Below are positions 34,622 through 42,665 of a stretch of DNA of 64,000 bases, piece after piece. The stretch is from Herminiimonas sp. GTDB lineage: Bacteria > Pseudomonadota > Gammaproteobacteria > Burkholderiales > Burkholderiaceae_D. The notes beneath the pieces are model-generated. The model saw only the letters and a list, made by a program, of their open reading frames with translations. It made no database searches and had not been told where the DNA came from. How positions within the stretch are numbered: position 1 is the stretch's first letter; every line of letters starts with the position of its first letter. The translations under genes and the position numbers were made by a program. Location of the stretch: contig JAQGMR010000018.1 of assembly GCA_028292265.1 (NCBI GenBank), forward strand, positions 1 through 64,000. Reading direction: 5' to 3'.

Positions 34622-35071
34622 ATGGCCAAAATCAAAGTTTATCCAGACTGCGAAGCGCAGGTTGATGATGAGGATGTGCCACTGCTTTCTCAGTATCGGT
34701 GGTATCTGAAGGGCCAATACGCCTCGACGAACATCAAGAGGAAGCCGGTCACTATGCATTCGCTCTTGCTGTCGGTTGGAGACGGCATGGTACGAGATCA
34801 CATCAACCGCGACCGTCTGGATAATCGGAAGGCCAATCTCCGGCCCGCCACGATGCTTCAAAACTCGCATAACGCATCGCTTCGCAAGGACAACCAGTCG
34901 GGTTTCAAGGGTGTTTATTGGAACAAGCAATACGGCAGATGGAAGGCTCAGATTCGGCACGAGAAGAAGCGCGTATTCCTCGGCTATCACGACAGTCTCA
35001 TAGCGGCGGCAAAGGCTTACGACCGCGCAGCAAGTGAGTTTTTCGGGGCGTTCGCCAGTCTTAATTTCTAA
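34622..35071 (+). CDS. HNH homing endonuclease with AP2 DNA-binding domain
   Basis: 149 aa. The N-terminal HNH core has RDHINRDRLDNRKANLRPAT and the trailing Asn/His (LQNSHNAS). The C-terminal AP2 domain is SGFKGVYWNKQYGRWKAQIR ... FLGYHDSLIAAAKAYDRAA. Free-standing HNH-AP2 endonucleases are selfish elements that cut phage DNA lacking them. The protein starts MAKIKVYP right after a terminator hairpin and has its own terminator after it, so it is a self-contained insertion between the early and structural modules. Confidence 0.92.
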   Translation: MAKIKVYPDCEAQVDDEDVPLLSQYRWYLKGQYASTNIKRKPVTMHSLLLSVGDGMVRDHINRDRLDNRKANLRPATMLQNSHNASLRKDNQSGFKGVYWNKQYGRWKAQIRHEKKRVFLGYHDSLIAAAKAYDRAASEFFGAFASLNF

Positions 35072-35091
35072 TCTATTCGCCGCCCCTTCGA

Positions 35092-35110
35092 AAGATCGGA
35101 CGGTCTTTTT
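35092..35110 (+). terminator. weak intrinsic terminator after the homing endonuclease
   Basis: AAGATC-GGAC-GGTCTT with one G-U pair, then TTT. The gap 35072-35254 holds nothing else clear, apart from AATAATTAAAGGATTGAT before the next ATG, which serves as its ribosome site. Confidence 0.55.
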
Positions 35111-35254
35111 ATTTGCACGACCCGTTTCATGGCCCGAGCGGTTCACAGGCTTAAATGGTCCGCAGCCGTCGACGTAGAAGGCGCACTCCCTCACCAGCGA
35201 AGTTGCTGGCTTCAAAGCGCGCGGGCGCCGGCACCTAATAATTAAAGGATTGAT

Positions 35255-35710
35255 ATGCGAGGCGATGTTCACTGGTTTGCCAACTTCGAGTTAAAGGCGA
35301 AATCCGGCGTGAGTTTCAATCTCACCTCGGACACGCTCAAGCTCGGCATTGTCGGTAATGGCGTCGTCCCGACTGCCTCAACCGCTGATCCACGATGGGG
35401 CGCAGGCGGCTCAGTGGACTTCTCTGCGCAAGAGGTTGGACACGCCACAGCTTACACCGCGCCTGTCACCCTGACATCCGTCACCTGGACCCGCTCCAGC
35501 GCTGTGAATACGCTCGCTGCTGCCAACATAACCATCGCTCAGGACGCGGCAGGCTTCACCACTGGCTACTACGGCATCATCTATGACGACACTGTTGCGG
35601 GCAAATACGCTATCGGCTTCGTTGATCTGGGCGGGCCGGTCTCCATCGTTGGCGGGCCACTGAATATCAACTGGAATGCGTCCGGCGTCTTGACGGATAC
35701 GGTGGCCTAA
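35255..35710 (+). CDS. putative phage structural protein
   Basis: 151 aa, beta-rich. The segment FNLTSDTLKLGIVGNGVVPTA, then WGAGGSVDFSAQEV and AYTAPVTL, follows the pattern of small phage virion proteins found beside fibre genes. It ends in Gly-rich strands. Its stop and the next start overlap by one base (TAATG). First gene of a five-gene cassette upstream of the terminase. Virion location is inferred from context only. Confidence 0.6.
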   Translation: MRGDVHWFANFELKAKSGVSFNLTSDTLKLGIVGNGVVPTASTADPRWGAGGSVDFSAQEVGHATAYTAPVTLTSVTWTRSSAVNTLAAANITIAQDAAGFTTGYYGIIYDDTVAGKYAIGFVDLGGPVSIVGGPLNINWNASGVLTDTVA

Positions 35711-37437
35711 TGACTTACGCCGACCGCGTTAAGGACACGACGACCACGACCGGCACCGGTACGATTACGCTTGCCGGATCGCCACCGAGCGGCTTTCAGT
35801 CGTTCGCTGCTGGACTGCCTGCTTCGGCCTCGGTTCCTTATTGCATCGCAGGGCAGACGGGTTCTGAGTGGGAAGTCGGCGTCGGCGTTCTCCTGACCGG
35901 CACCACGCTTTCACGCAGCCCGACCGCAAGCTCTAACTCCGGGTCATTGGTCAACTTCAGCGCAGGCACCAAAGACGTTTTCTGTACGCAGTCAGCCAGT
36001 CAGATTGCAAAACTGCTGTCTTCGGATGATGTGGCCTTCGCTCTGGCTGTCCCTTTGACCGCTCAAGGCATCCGGTACATGCCGCAGCAGACCGTATCGA
36101 GCGTACAGGCTTTCACTGTCGCCTCTAGCCCGGTCAAGAACGCGCAAGTGTACGTTCGCCTGATTGCGGACGGCACCAACGCGCCAACATTCACTGGTTA
36201 CAAGGAATGGGGCGGCTCACTCGGTTATGACAACCGCAACGGCATCGTCAACGAAATAACCTTCTTTTATGACGGATACGATTACTGGTATTCGGTAAGT
36301 CAGGCAGTCGGAGCAACACCTGTCGTCGCAGCACCAAGCCAAGTCCTCGGCCTGACAGCAGGGACGCCAACCAATAGCACTGTTCCTCTGTCGTGGAGCC
36401 TGCCAACTGGGGGCGGCACACCGACCGACTACATTGTCGAATACAAGCTCACATCGTCCGGAACATGGCTTACGTTCTCGGACGGCACCAGTACCGCACT
36501 ATCGGCAACCGTTACCGGCCTTGCATCGTCCTCTGCCTACGACTTCCGCGTATCAGCGACTAATACAGGCGGGACAGGCGCGGTATCGAGTACGGTATCA
36601 GCCACGACCGCAGCAGCAGCCACCGTACCCGCTACGATGTCCGCGCCAACCGCGACCGCAGGCGATACCACGGCCAGTATTGCGTTCACGATCCCATCGA
36701 ACGGCGGGGCAACGATCACGGGCTATACGATTACCCCGTATATCGGGGCAACCGCGCAGACGGCACAGACCAGCGGCACCTTGACGAGCCCGATTGTGGC
36801 AACAGGTTTGACAAACAGCACCGCTTACACGTTCAAGATTCACGCCAATAACAGCGTCGGGTCAGGAGTTGACTCGCCTGCATCGAACAGCGTCACGCCG
36901 GTTGCGGCCGCAGCCTTCCTGCGTGCCGTGACAATCGGGTCACCAGTAACAGAGAGTGGAACCGGCCCTTATACCTACACGGCAGCGGGCGGAAGCCTCA
37001 CCAGTGGCGCTGGCATCGTGTTGGACAAGCATTTCCAATCTGGCGTTGATGGAAGCGTCCAGGCCACGTTCGGTAGTGTCACTGGCTCCAATGAGTTCAT
37101 GATTGGCCTGCGCGACGATACAACCGTAGGCGCTTGGACTACGCTCAAGGGCGGTTTGTACGCTTGGATGAATGGAACAAATCAGTACAACCAAGTTACG
37201 TTGACTGGTGGCGGTCCAGGTGGGATTGATGTGGCTTCCGTACCTGCCAGTGGCGACGTAATCAAACTTACTCGCACCGGCACAACCATAACGTTCGGCC
37301 TTGCGAGAGCAGCAACGCCAACCGTATTCGCGACCATTCACACGCTCACCGGCGCATCGACAGCATTGCAATACGTCGAGATCATCGCCATTGGCACAGT
37401 TACGGTTAGCGGCCTGACAAGTACCGGGCTGGCGTAA
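35710..37437 (+). CDS. phage surface protein with two fibronectin type III domains
   Basis: 575 aa. A Thr/Ser-rich N-terminal region (about 1-205) precedes two FN3 repeats: LTAGTPTNSTVPLSWSLPTG ... YDFRVSATNTGG (about 215-300) and APTATAGDTTASIAFTIPSN ... YTFKIHANNSVG (about 305-395). A C-terminal beta-sandwich-like region (FLRAVTIGSP... onward) may be a lectin-type domain. FN3 modules in tailed phages decorate capsids or tails and aid weak surface binding. Almost no charged residues in large stretches. The location before the terminase is unusual for a fibre. Confidence 0.75.
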   Translation: MTYADRVKDTTTTTGTGTITLAGSPPSGFQSFAAGLPASASVPYCIAGQTGSEWEVGVGVLLTGTTLSRSPTASSNSGSLVNFSAGTKDVFCTQSASQIAKLLSSDDVAFALAVPLTAQGIRYMPQQTVSSVQAFTVASSPVKNAQVYVRLIADGTNAPTFTGYKEWGGSLGYDNRNGIVNEITFFYDGYDYWYSVSQAVGATPVVAAPSQVLGLTAGTPTNSTVPLSWSLPTGGGTPTDYIVEYKLTSSGTWLTFSDGTSTALSATVTGLASSSAYDFRVSATNTGGTGAVSSTVSATTAAAATVPATMSAPTATAGDTTASIAFTIPSNGGATITGYTITPYIGATAQTAQTSGTLTSPIVATGLTNSTAYTFKIHANNSVGSGVDSPASNSVTPVAAAAFLRAVTIGSPVTESGTGPYTYTAAGGSLTSGAGIVLDKHFQSGVDGSVQATFGSVTGSNEFMIGLRDDTTVGAWTTLKGGLYAWMNGTNQYNQVTLTGGGPGGIDVASVPASGDVIKLTRTGTTITFGLARAATPTVFATIHTLTGASTALQYVEIIAIGTVTVSGLTSTGLA

Positions 37438-38135
37438 TGGGGCCAGCATTTCTCGGCTATCGCAAGGCCAGCTTCGCCGCAGCCAGTTACAACATGGTCA
37501 CGGTAGGCAACTCAATTATGTCGTCTGACCTGTCGGACATGGTGACGCAGATCGCGGCGCTGCCTCCGATCAGCGGGCAATTGGTCATCAACAATCAAGC
37601 AGCCAGCAGCCAAACAATCGTTGACGAGATCAACAACCCGACCAATGTTGACGCTGCCTATGTGGTCGGCAAGGTCAATATCATGCTGTTTTGGGAGCAG
37701 ACGAATAACGTATTCCTGATCGGACATGGCGGCGCACAGACCATCACCGACATGCAGACCTATATCACGGCACGGCAAGCGGCGGTCCAAAGCAGCCACC
37801 CCGGAGCATCGCCGTGGTTTGTCATCCTGATGACGACACTTCCACGCGGCGACTTTTTCAACGGCTACTTCACCACGCCGATTACTGCGGGCGAGGTAGA
37901 ACTCACTTACATCAACAACTATATCCGGGCCAACTACCGCGCTATGGGCGCTCGTGCCTTCGTGGAAGCGCGTCGGACTGGTGGCCCATTCGACTTTACG
38001 GATGTATCGAACGCAGCGAATTTCCCCGCGTTGCTGTGGACGGACAAGACGCACCCGTCGAACGGCGCAAACGGTGGCAAAGCGATCCTTGCCGGCTATG
38101 TGGCGGACGTTCTCAAACGCCTGCCTGCGAGGTAG
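37437..38135 (+). CDS. SGNH/GDSL-type hydrolase
   Basis: 232 aa. Block I is VGNSIMSSD (nucleophile Ser in G-N-S), an Asn/Gly region lies mid-protein, and block V is DKTHPSNG with the catalytic Asp-x-x-His. SGNH esterases on phage virions remove acetyl groups from surface glycans. Here it is coupled by one base to the FN3 protein (TAATG), so both probably act as a receptor-recognition or receptor-trimming unit. No signal peptide. Substrate unknown. Interesting beside the acyltransferases at the right end. Confidence 0.78.
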   Translation: MGPAFLGYRKASFAAASYNMVTVGNSIMSSDLSDMVTQIAALPPISGQLVINNQAASSQTIVDEINNPTNVDAAYVVGKVNIMLFWEQTNNVFLIGHGGAQTITDMQTYITARQAAVQSSHPGASPWFVILMTTLPRGDFFNGYFTTPITAGEVELTYINNYIRANYRAMGARAFVEARRTGGPFDFTDVSNAANFPALLWTDKTHPSNGANGGKAILAGYVADVLKRLPAR

Positions 38136-38138
38136 ACG

Positions 38139-38564
38139 ATGCTCGGCTTCGCTCCACTATCCAGCACTCCAGTAGGCGCAGAGTCAGGCAGCACAGTATC
38201 GACCGCGACCACCGTAACCGCATCCACTGGTAACGCTGCATTAGCAGGACTGCTCGCTGTTGTCCTGTCCGCGACGGCCATTAACTGCACGACGGGCAAT
38301 TCTGCGCATGCCGGGCTTGCTGCATCGATCGCGGCAGCGACCACCGTTCTTTGCACCATTGGCCAGAACAGCAAGGCAGGGCTCGCCGCTTCGGTGGTAG
38401 TGATTGAAGCGACGGCCACCGTCATTACCGCGAGCATCGGCGCAATGGCTTCTGCCGGCCTGCATGCATCGATCACCATTGGCGGCGCAGTCGTGCTGAT
38501 ACCGAACGCTGCCAGAACGGTAGTGGGTAAGCATAGCCCCCGCATTGCAACATGGACCAATTAA
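38139..38564 (+). CDS. Ala/Thr-rich repeat protein
   Basis: 141 aa. After MLGFAPLSSTPVG come four imperfect repeats of about 23-25 residues, each with a Thr-Gly or Ile-Gly turn and A-G-L (for example TASTGNAALAGLLAV, NCTTGNSAHAGLAAS, CTIGQNSKAGLAASV, ASIGAMASAGLHASI). This suggests a beta-solenoid or membrane-like repeat stack. No family recognised. Part of the presumed surface cassette. Confidence 0.6.
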   Translation: MLGFAPLSSTPVGAESGSTVSTATTVTASTGNAALAGLLAVVLSATAINCTTGNSAHAGLAASIAAATTVLCTIGQNSKAGLAASVVVIEATATVITASIGAMASAGLHASITIGGAVVLIPNAARTVVGKHSPRIATWTN

Positions 38565-38571
38565 GGACGCG

Positions 38572-38649
38572 ATGAACTGGATACCTAAGCGCGTCGGTGC
38601 GATCGAGATCTTCACCGCCGACTACACAAAGCTGTTGAGCGCGCGATGA
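38572..38649 (+). pseudogene. 25-aa truncated copy of the following gene's N-terminus
   Basis: MNWIPKRVGAIEIFTADY aligns with the start of the next gene (SWNGPKRVTETETFTVDY): W, PKRV, E, FT and DY are shared in order. It has its own AAGGA ribosome site and overlaps the next start by four bases. Probably the remnant of a tandem gene duplication, possibly still translated. Confidence 0.6.
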
Positions 38650-38972
38650 GTAGCTGGAATGGACCCAAACGCGTCACTGAGACCGAAACCTTCACCGTGG
38701 ATTACGCTGGCGGACAACATCCTCGCGTAGCGCCAGGCGTGACAGTTGTCGACGGCTCCGCAGTGTGGACCTGTCGTGCAGTCATTGGCACCGACCCGGC
38801 GGCGGACGCGATGGTAGTGGGCGGCTCAACCGTCAATGGGGCAAAGGTCAGCAATCTTATTGGCGCCGGTGTCTCACAGGTCACTTACCAAGTCTATTGC
38901 ACGGCTAGGATGAGCGACGGCCAGACGCTTACGCTCCCAGAGCCCGGCGAAGATCTGCTGTACGTGGTCTGA
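38646..38972 (+). CDS. small phage structural protein, possibly fibre-adaptor type
   Basis: 108 aa, beta-rich, MSSWNGPKRVTETETFTVDY, a central VTVVDGSAVWTCRAVIGTDP and C-terminal LTLPEPGEDLLYVV. The pattern resembles small immunoglobulin-like or adaptor proteins that accompany phage fibre genes. Family not identified with certainty. Confidence 0.55.
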   Translation: MSSWNGPKRVTETETFTVDYAGGQHPRVAPGVTVVDGSAVWTCRAVIGTDPAADAMVVGGSTVNGAKVSNLIGAGVSQVTYQVYCTARMSDGQTLTLPEPGEDLLYVV

Positions 38973-38973
38973 G

Positions 38974-39654
38974 ATGAACTCGTTCGAGATGTCCATTCGC
39001 AGCAATGTGAAGGAGATCCAGAAGAAGCTTAGTGCGCTGGCATATCAACAGCTGCCGTTCGCGACAGCCACGGCGTTGACTGAACTGGCCAAGAAGGTGC
39101 AGGACGCGGAAGTAAAGAACATGCAGGCCACGTTCAAGAACCCATCGCCGTTCACACTGAAGTCGGTCCGCATCACCAAGGCGCGAAAGGACAACCTGGT
39201 CGCAACTGTTTTCGTTATGGACAAGACGGCCGCATACCTGCAGCCCTATGAGCGCGGCGGCGTTCACAAGATCAACAGTAAGGCGCAGCTGGTGCCCGGC
39301 GATATACCGCTGAACCAGTATGGCCAGCTGCGCAAGGGAACGCTGGCTTCACTCAAGGCGCGAAGCGACATCTACATCGGACCGATCAAGACCAGGCACG
39401 GCATCGTGAACGGGATCTGGCAGCGCACTGCGGACAAGGCGGCCATCGCAAGCAAGCGCACAGGCAAGATCAGGATCAGCAAGCGAGGCGTCAACCAGAC
39501 GGGGAAACTGAAGCTGCTGATCCGCTTCACTGATGCGCTGCCTGTCACGCAGCACCTGAACTACCGCGACAGGGCAAAGCAGGTGATCGCGATGAACGTC
39601 AACAAGGAACTTGGGCGCGCGATCGGCAAGGCGATGGCGTCGGCGAAGGGGTGA
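38974..39654 (+). CDS. hypothetical virion-morphogenesis protein
   Basis: 226 aa, basic. LPFATATALTELAKKVQDAEVKNM followed by FTLKSVRITKARKDNLVATVFVMDKTAAYLQPYERGG is a pattern seen in neck or minor-tail proteins of siphophages and myophages. The C-terminal helix is positively charged. Role in head-tail completion is inferred from sequence style and from lying two genes before the terminase. Confidence 0.55.
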   Translation: MNSFEMSIRSNVKEIQKKLSALAYQQLPFATATALTELAKKVQDAEVKNMQATFKNPSPFTLKSVRITKARKDNLVATVFVMDKTAAYLQPYERGGVHKINSKAQLVPGDIPLNQYGQLRKGTLASLKARSDIYIGPIKTRHGIVNGIWQRTADKAAIASKRTGKIRISKRGVNQTGKLKLLIRFTDALPVTQHLNYRDRAKQVIAMNVNKELGRAIGKAMASAKG

Positions 39655-39658
39655 TCGA

Positions 39659-39817
39659 ATGGCACATGGAACGCTTCGCTTGGAGATCAGGCTCGCATGG
39701 TGGGTCGTGCCCTATGTTCGATTCGTTGGTTTGTTCGCTCGGCTGCATGGGTGCGAGCCCAACGTCGACAAGGTGGTGCGGGTGATGCGGCGGGGCATGA
39801 AGGCTCGGGTCGTATGA
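39659..39817 (+). CDS. small conserved phage protein with amphipathic helix
   Basis: 52 aa, MAHGTLRLEIRLAWWVVPYV then RFVGLFARLHGCEPNVDKVV. An aromatic hydrophobic stretch is bordered by Arg, with a basic end. Small proteins of this type recur before terminase genes in betaproteobacterial phages. Function unknown. Confidence 0.6.
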   Translation: MAHGTLRLEIRLAWWVVPYVRFVGLFARLHGCEPNVDKVVRVMRRGMKARVV

Positions 39818-39930
39818 GGGCGGGTGTGGTGCCTCAACCATCGCGGGTCCCTCCTGAGCTTTTCTGCAGCGAGGGCATTGCGCGCCGCGATGTAAATCTA
39901 GGTTAAGAATTTCCAAATTCAGGTAACGCC
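39818..39930. other. non-coding gap before the terminase
   Basis: 113 bases with no gene. Packaging sites (cos or pac) commonly lie close to the small terminase gene, so this is a candidate, but no repeat or palindrome settles it. Confidence 0.3.
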
Positions 39931-40461
39931 ATGACCGTTGTTTCACAGGCCGAGTTTGCGCGACTTCGCGGCGTCAGCAAGAAGACGGTTACACAATGGA
40001 AACATGGCGGCAAATTGGTATTGGCCGACGGCGGTGTTGACGTCGAGGCGACCGACGCGTACCTGAAGAAATATCGCACTGCCGGCCTGAAGGGTAACGA
40101 CAAGGGTAACGCGTTACCCAAGGCTCGTTCCGGAGAAAGCGCCGAGCAGGCCGCCGTCAGAATCCTGTCCGCCACTGGCGCTGACATGACGATCGAGGAA
40201 GCCAAGCGGGTCAAGGAAAATTACCTGGCCCTGCTCAACCAACTTGAGTATGACCAGAGGTCCGGCGCCGTGGTGTTGGTCTCGGACGTGGCGAAGGCCG
40301 TCGGCGAAGAGTACGCAAAGGTCAGGACCCGGCTGCTGGCAATCCCGGCTGAACAGGCGCCACGGGTGCACCGCCTCAAGACGGTCACCGAGGTGCAGGA
40401 CGTTTTGCAAGAACTGATCACCGAGGCACTGGAAGAGCTAACGCGCGATGGAGGACACTGA
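39931..40461 (+). CDS. terminase small subunit, gpNu1-like
   Basis: 176 aa. The N-terminal winged-HTH segment MTVVSQAEFARLRGVSKKTVTQW is typical of DNA-packaging protein Nu1. It is followed by a linker and a helical oligomerisation region (TIEEAKRVKENYLALLNQLE). It recognises phage DNA and delivers it to the large subunit. Overlaps terL by 14 bases. Confidence 0.87.
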   Translation: MTVVSQAEFARLRGVSKKTVTQWKHGGKLVLADGGVDVEATDAYLKKYRTAGLKGNDKGNALPKARSGESAEQAAVRILSATGADMTIEEAKRVKENYLALLNQLEYDQRSGAVVLVSDVAKAVGEEYAKVRTRLLAIPAEQAPRVHRLKTVTEVQDVLQELITEALEELTRDGGH

Positions 40462-42397
40462 GCGGTACGCAAGCGGGCTGCAGTCGCTTGACTGCGAATT
40501 GCGCCTCGCGAGGCTGAAGAATATCCAGCCCCCGCCGAAGCTGAGCCTGAGCCAATGGGCTGAGAGGTACGCGGTGCTGTCGAAGGAGACGAGCGCGCAG
40601 ACAGGGCGTTTCAGGGCGTTCCCTTATCAGGTCGGCATGATGGACGCCATCACCGACCCGGCTGTCACCTATGTGACGGTCAAGAAATCCGCACGGGTCG
40701 GCTACACAAAGACGCTCGATCACGTGATTGGATACTACATGCACCAGGATCCTTCCCCGATTCTGATGGTCCAGCCTCGCGTCGAGGACGCCGAGGATTA
40801 TTCAAAGACGGAAGTTTCACCAATGCTGCGCGACACGCCAGTGTTGGCCGCTCTTGCGGGCGATGTGAAGGCGAAGGACAGCAATCAGACCATTCTGAAG
40901 AAAACGTTCCTGAATGGATCGAGCCTGTCGCTGGTCGGGGCGAACTCCCCAGGCGGCTTCCGGCGGATTACGGCCCGGGTCATCCTGTTTGACGAAGTCG
41001 ACGGTTATCCAACTGGTGGCGCCGGCATGGAAGGCGACCAGATCGCCCTCGGCACGAAGCGCAGTGAAACGTTTTGGAACCGGAAGATTGTTGTGGGAAG
41101 CACGCCGACGGTAAAAGGAATGAGCCGGATCGACCGGAGCTGGGAAGAAAGCGACCAGCGAAGGTATTTCGTTCCGTGCCCGCATTGCGGTGAGTTTCAG
41201 CCGCTGGAGTGGGGTGGCCCTGATACGCCGCACGGCTTCAAGTGGGACAAGGACGAATCCGATAACGGAATTCCGGCATCGGTCTATTACGTGTGTCGTG
41301 AGTCCGGCTGCATCATTCACGACATTGACAAGCCGGACATGGTGGCGGCCGGCGAGTGGCGCGCGGCAAAGCCGTTCTCAGGGCACGCCGGGTTCCATAT
41401 ATGGGCCGGCTACAGTCTTTTCCCGAATGCTTCATGGGTCAACCTGGTCACCGAGTGGTTGCGGGTCAAGGACGATCCGTTGGCCCGGCAGACCTTCATC
41501 AACCTGGTGCTCGGCGAATGCTACGAGGACCGCGGCGACAAGGCGTTGAACGAGGCGCGGCTTGCAGCGCGCTGCGAGGTTTGGCCTGCGGAAGTGCCGG
41601 ACGGCGTCGCGGTGCTGACCGTCGGTGTTGACACGCAGGATGCGCGATTCGAATGCGAAGTGATCGGATGGGGCCGCAACGAGGAAAGCTGGTCGGTTGA
41701 CTACGAGGTGATCGAAGGCGACATGGAAACGCCGGATCCATGGACTCGGCTGGACGCGTACCTGAAGCGGCTGTGGTACCGGGCTGATGGGCGGGGCTTC
41801 GAGGCGATGGCGGTCTGTATCGACTCCGGCGGACACCACACACAGAAGGTGTACGAATTTGCAAAGGCGAGACTTGGACGCCGGATCTGGGCAATTAAGG
41901 GCGAGTCGGCGATTGGCGGCAAGCGCTCCCCGGTCTGGCCTACGAAGAAGCCGAGCAGCCGCAACAAATCTAGTTTCCGACCGGTGATTCTCGGCGTGAA
42001 CGCAGCGAAGGACTCCATCCGGTCCCGCCTGCACATTGAGAAGCACGGCCCGGGTTACATGCACTACCCGTCGGACCGCGACGTGAACTACTTCGCGCAG
42101 TTGACCGCCGAGCGTTCGGTGCGCAAGACGTCGGGCGGACAGCATTACCGGGTGTGGGAGCTTCCCCCAGGCAGGGCAAACGAAGCGCTGGACTGCCGCG
42201 TTTATGGATACGGCGCGCTGTGCGGGCTGATGCACTTTGGATTGAAATTGAATCGGCGGGCTGACGAGATTGCATTGACGATCACGGAAGCGCTGCCTGT
42301 ACCAAAAACGGATGCGCCCGAGATCGAGACGGTGCGCGTGACCACCGAAGCCAAGCCCGTCAAGAAGTCTTTAGCCAGTCGGCTAGCAAGGATATAA
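40448..42397 (+). CDS. terminase large subunit, lambda gpA family
   Basis: 649 aa. The packaging ATPase has a P-loop-like VKKSARVGYTK (about 78-88), Walker B VILFDEVDG and a zinc-type CPHCGEFQPL. The nuclease domain contains VGVDTQDARFECEV and IDSGGHHT. It cuts and pumps DNA into the procapsid through the portal. Length and layout match GpA-type (lambda/P21-like) terminases rather than the Mu type, so the head module is lambda-like. Confidence 0.95.
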   Translation: MEDTERYASGLQSLDCELRLARLKNIQPPPKLSLSQWAERYAVLSKETSAQTGRFRAFPYQVGMMDAITDPAVTYVTVKKSARVGYTKTLDHVIGYYMHQDPSPILMVQPRVEDAEDYSKTEVSPMLRDTPVLAALAGDVKAKDSNQTILKKTFLNGSSLSLVGANSPGGFRRITARVILFDEVDGYPTGGAGMEGDQIALGTKRSETFWNRKIVVGSTPTVKGMSRIDRSWEESDQRRYFVPCPHCGEFQPLEWGGPDTPHGFKWDKDESDNGIPASVYYVCRESGCIIHDIDKPDMVAAGEWRAAKPFSGHAGFHIWAGYSLFPNASWVNLVTEWLRVKDDPLARQTFINLVLGECYEDRGDKALNEARLAARCEVWPAEVPDGVAVLTVGVDTQDARFECEVIGWGRNEESWSVDYEVIEGDMETPDPWTRLDAYLKRLWYRADGRGFEAMAVCIDSGGHHTQKVYEFAKARLGRRIWAIKGESAIGGKRSPVWPTKKPSSRNKSSFRPVILGVNAAKDSIRSRLHIEKHGPGYMHYPSDRDVNYFAQLTAERSVRKTSGGQHYRVWELPPGRANEALDCRVYGYGALCGLMHFGLKLNRRADEIALTITEALPVPKTDAPEIETVRVTTEAKPVKKSLASRLARI

Positions 42398-42398
42398 A

Positions 42399-42665
42399 TT
42401 GAGCTTCTGCACCCCGCGAGCAAGCCTGCTGGCAGGCCGATCCACGTCTGTGCTCCAGGCCGATTTGGCAGCCGCGCAACAGGCCTATATGGACCTGTCA
42501 TCCGGCGCGAAGGGTGTCTCGTATTCCTATTCACAAGGCGATGGCGCGCGGGCGGTGACCTACACGCAGGCAAACATTGCGGATCTAGCGGCACTGATCC
42601 AGTCGCTGCAGTTTCAATTGAAGGTCCCGGGCTCGGGCCGCCGTCCAGTAAGGTTTAAATTTTGA
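42399..42665 (+). CDS. gpW-like head-tail joining protein
   Basis: 88 aa, TTG start. LQADLAAAQQAYMDLSSGAKGVSYSYSQGDG is the GpW/Gp25 family core, followed by DLAALIQSLQFQL. It closes the filled head for tail attachment. Position between terminase and portal is as in lambda. Overlaps the portal start by one base. Confidence 0.88.
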   Translation: MSFCTPRASLLAGRSTSVLQADLAAAQQAYMDLSSGAKGVSYSYSQGDGARAVTYTQANIADLAALIQSLQFQLKVPGSGRRPVRFKF

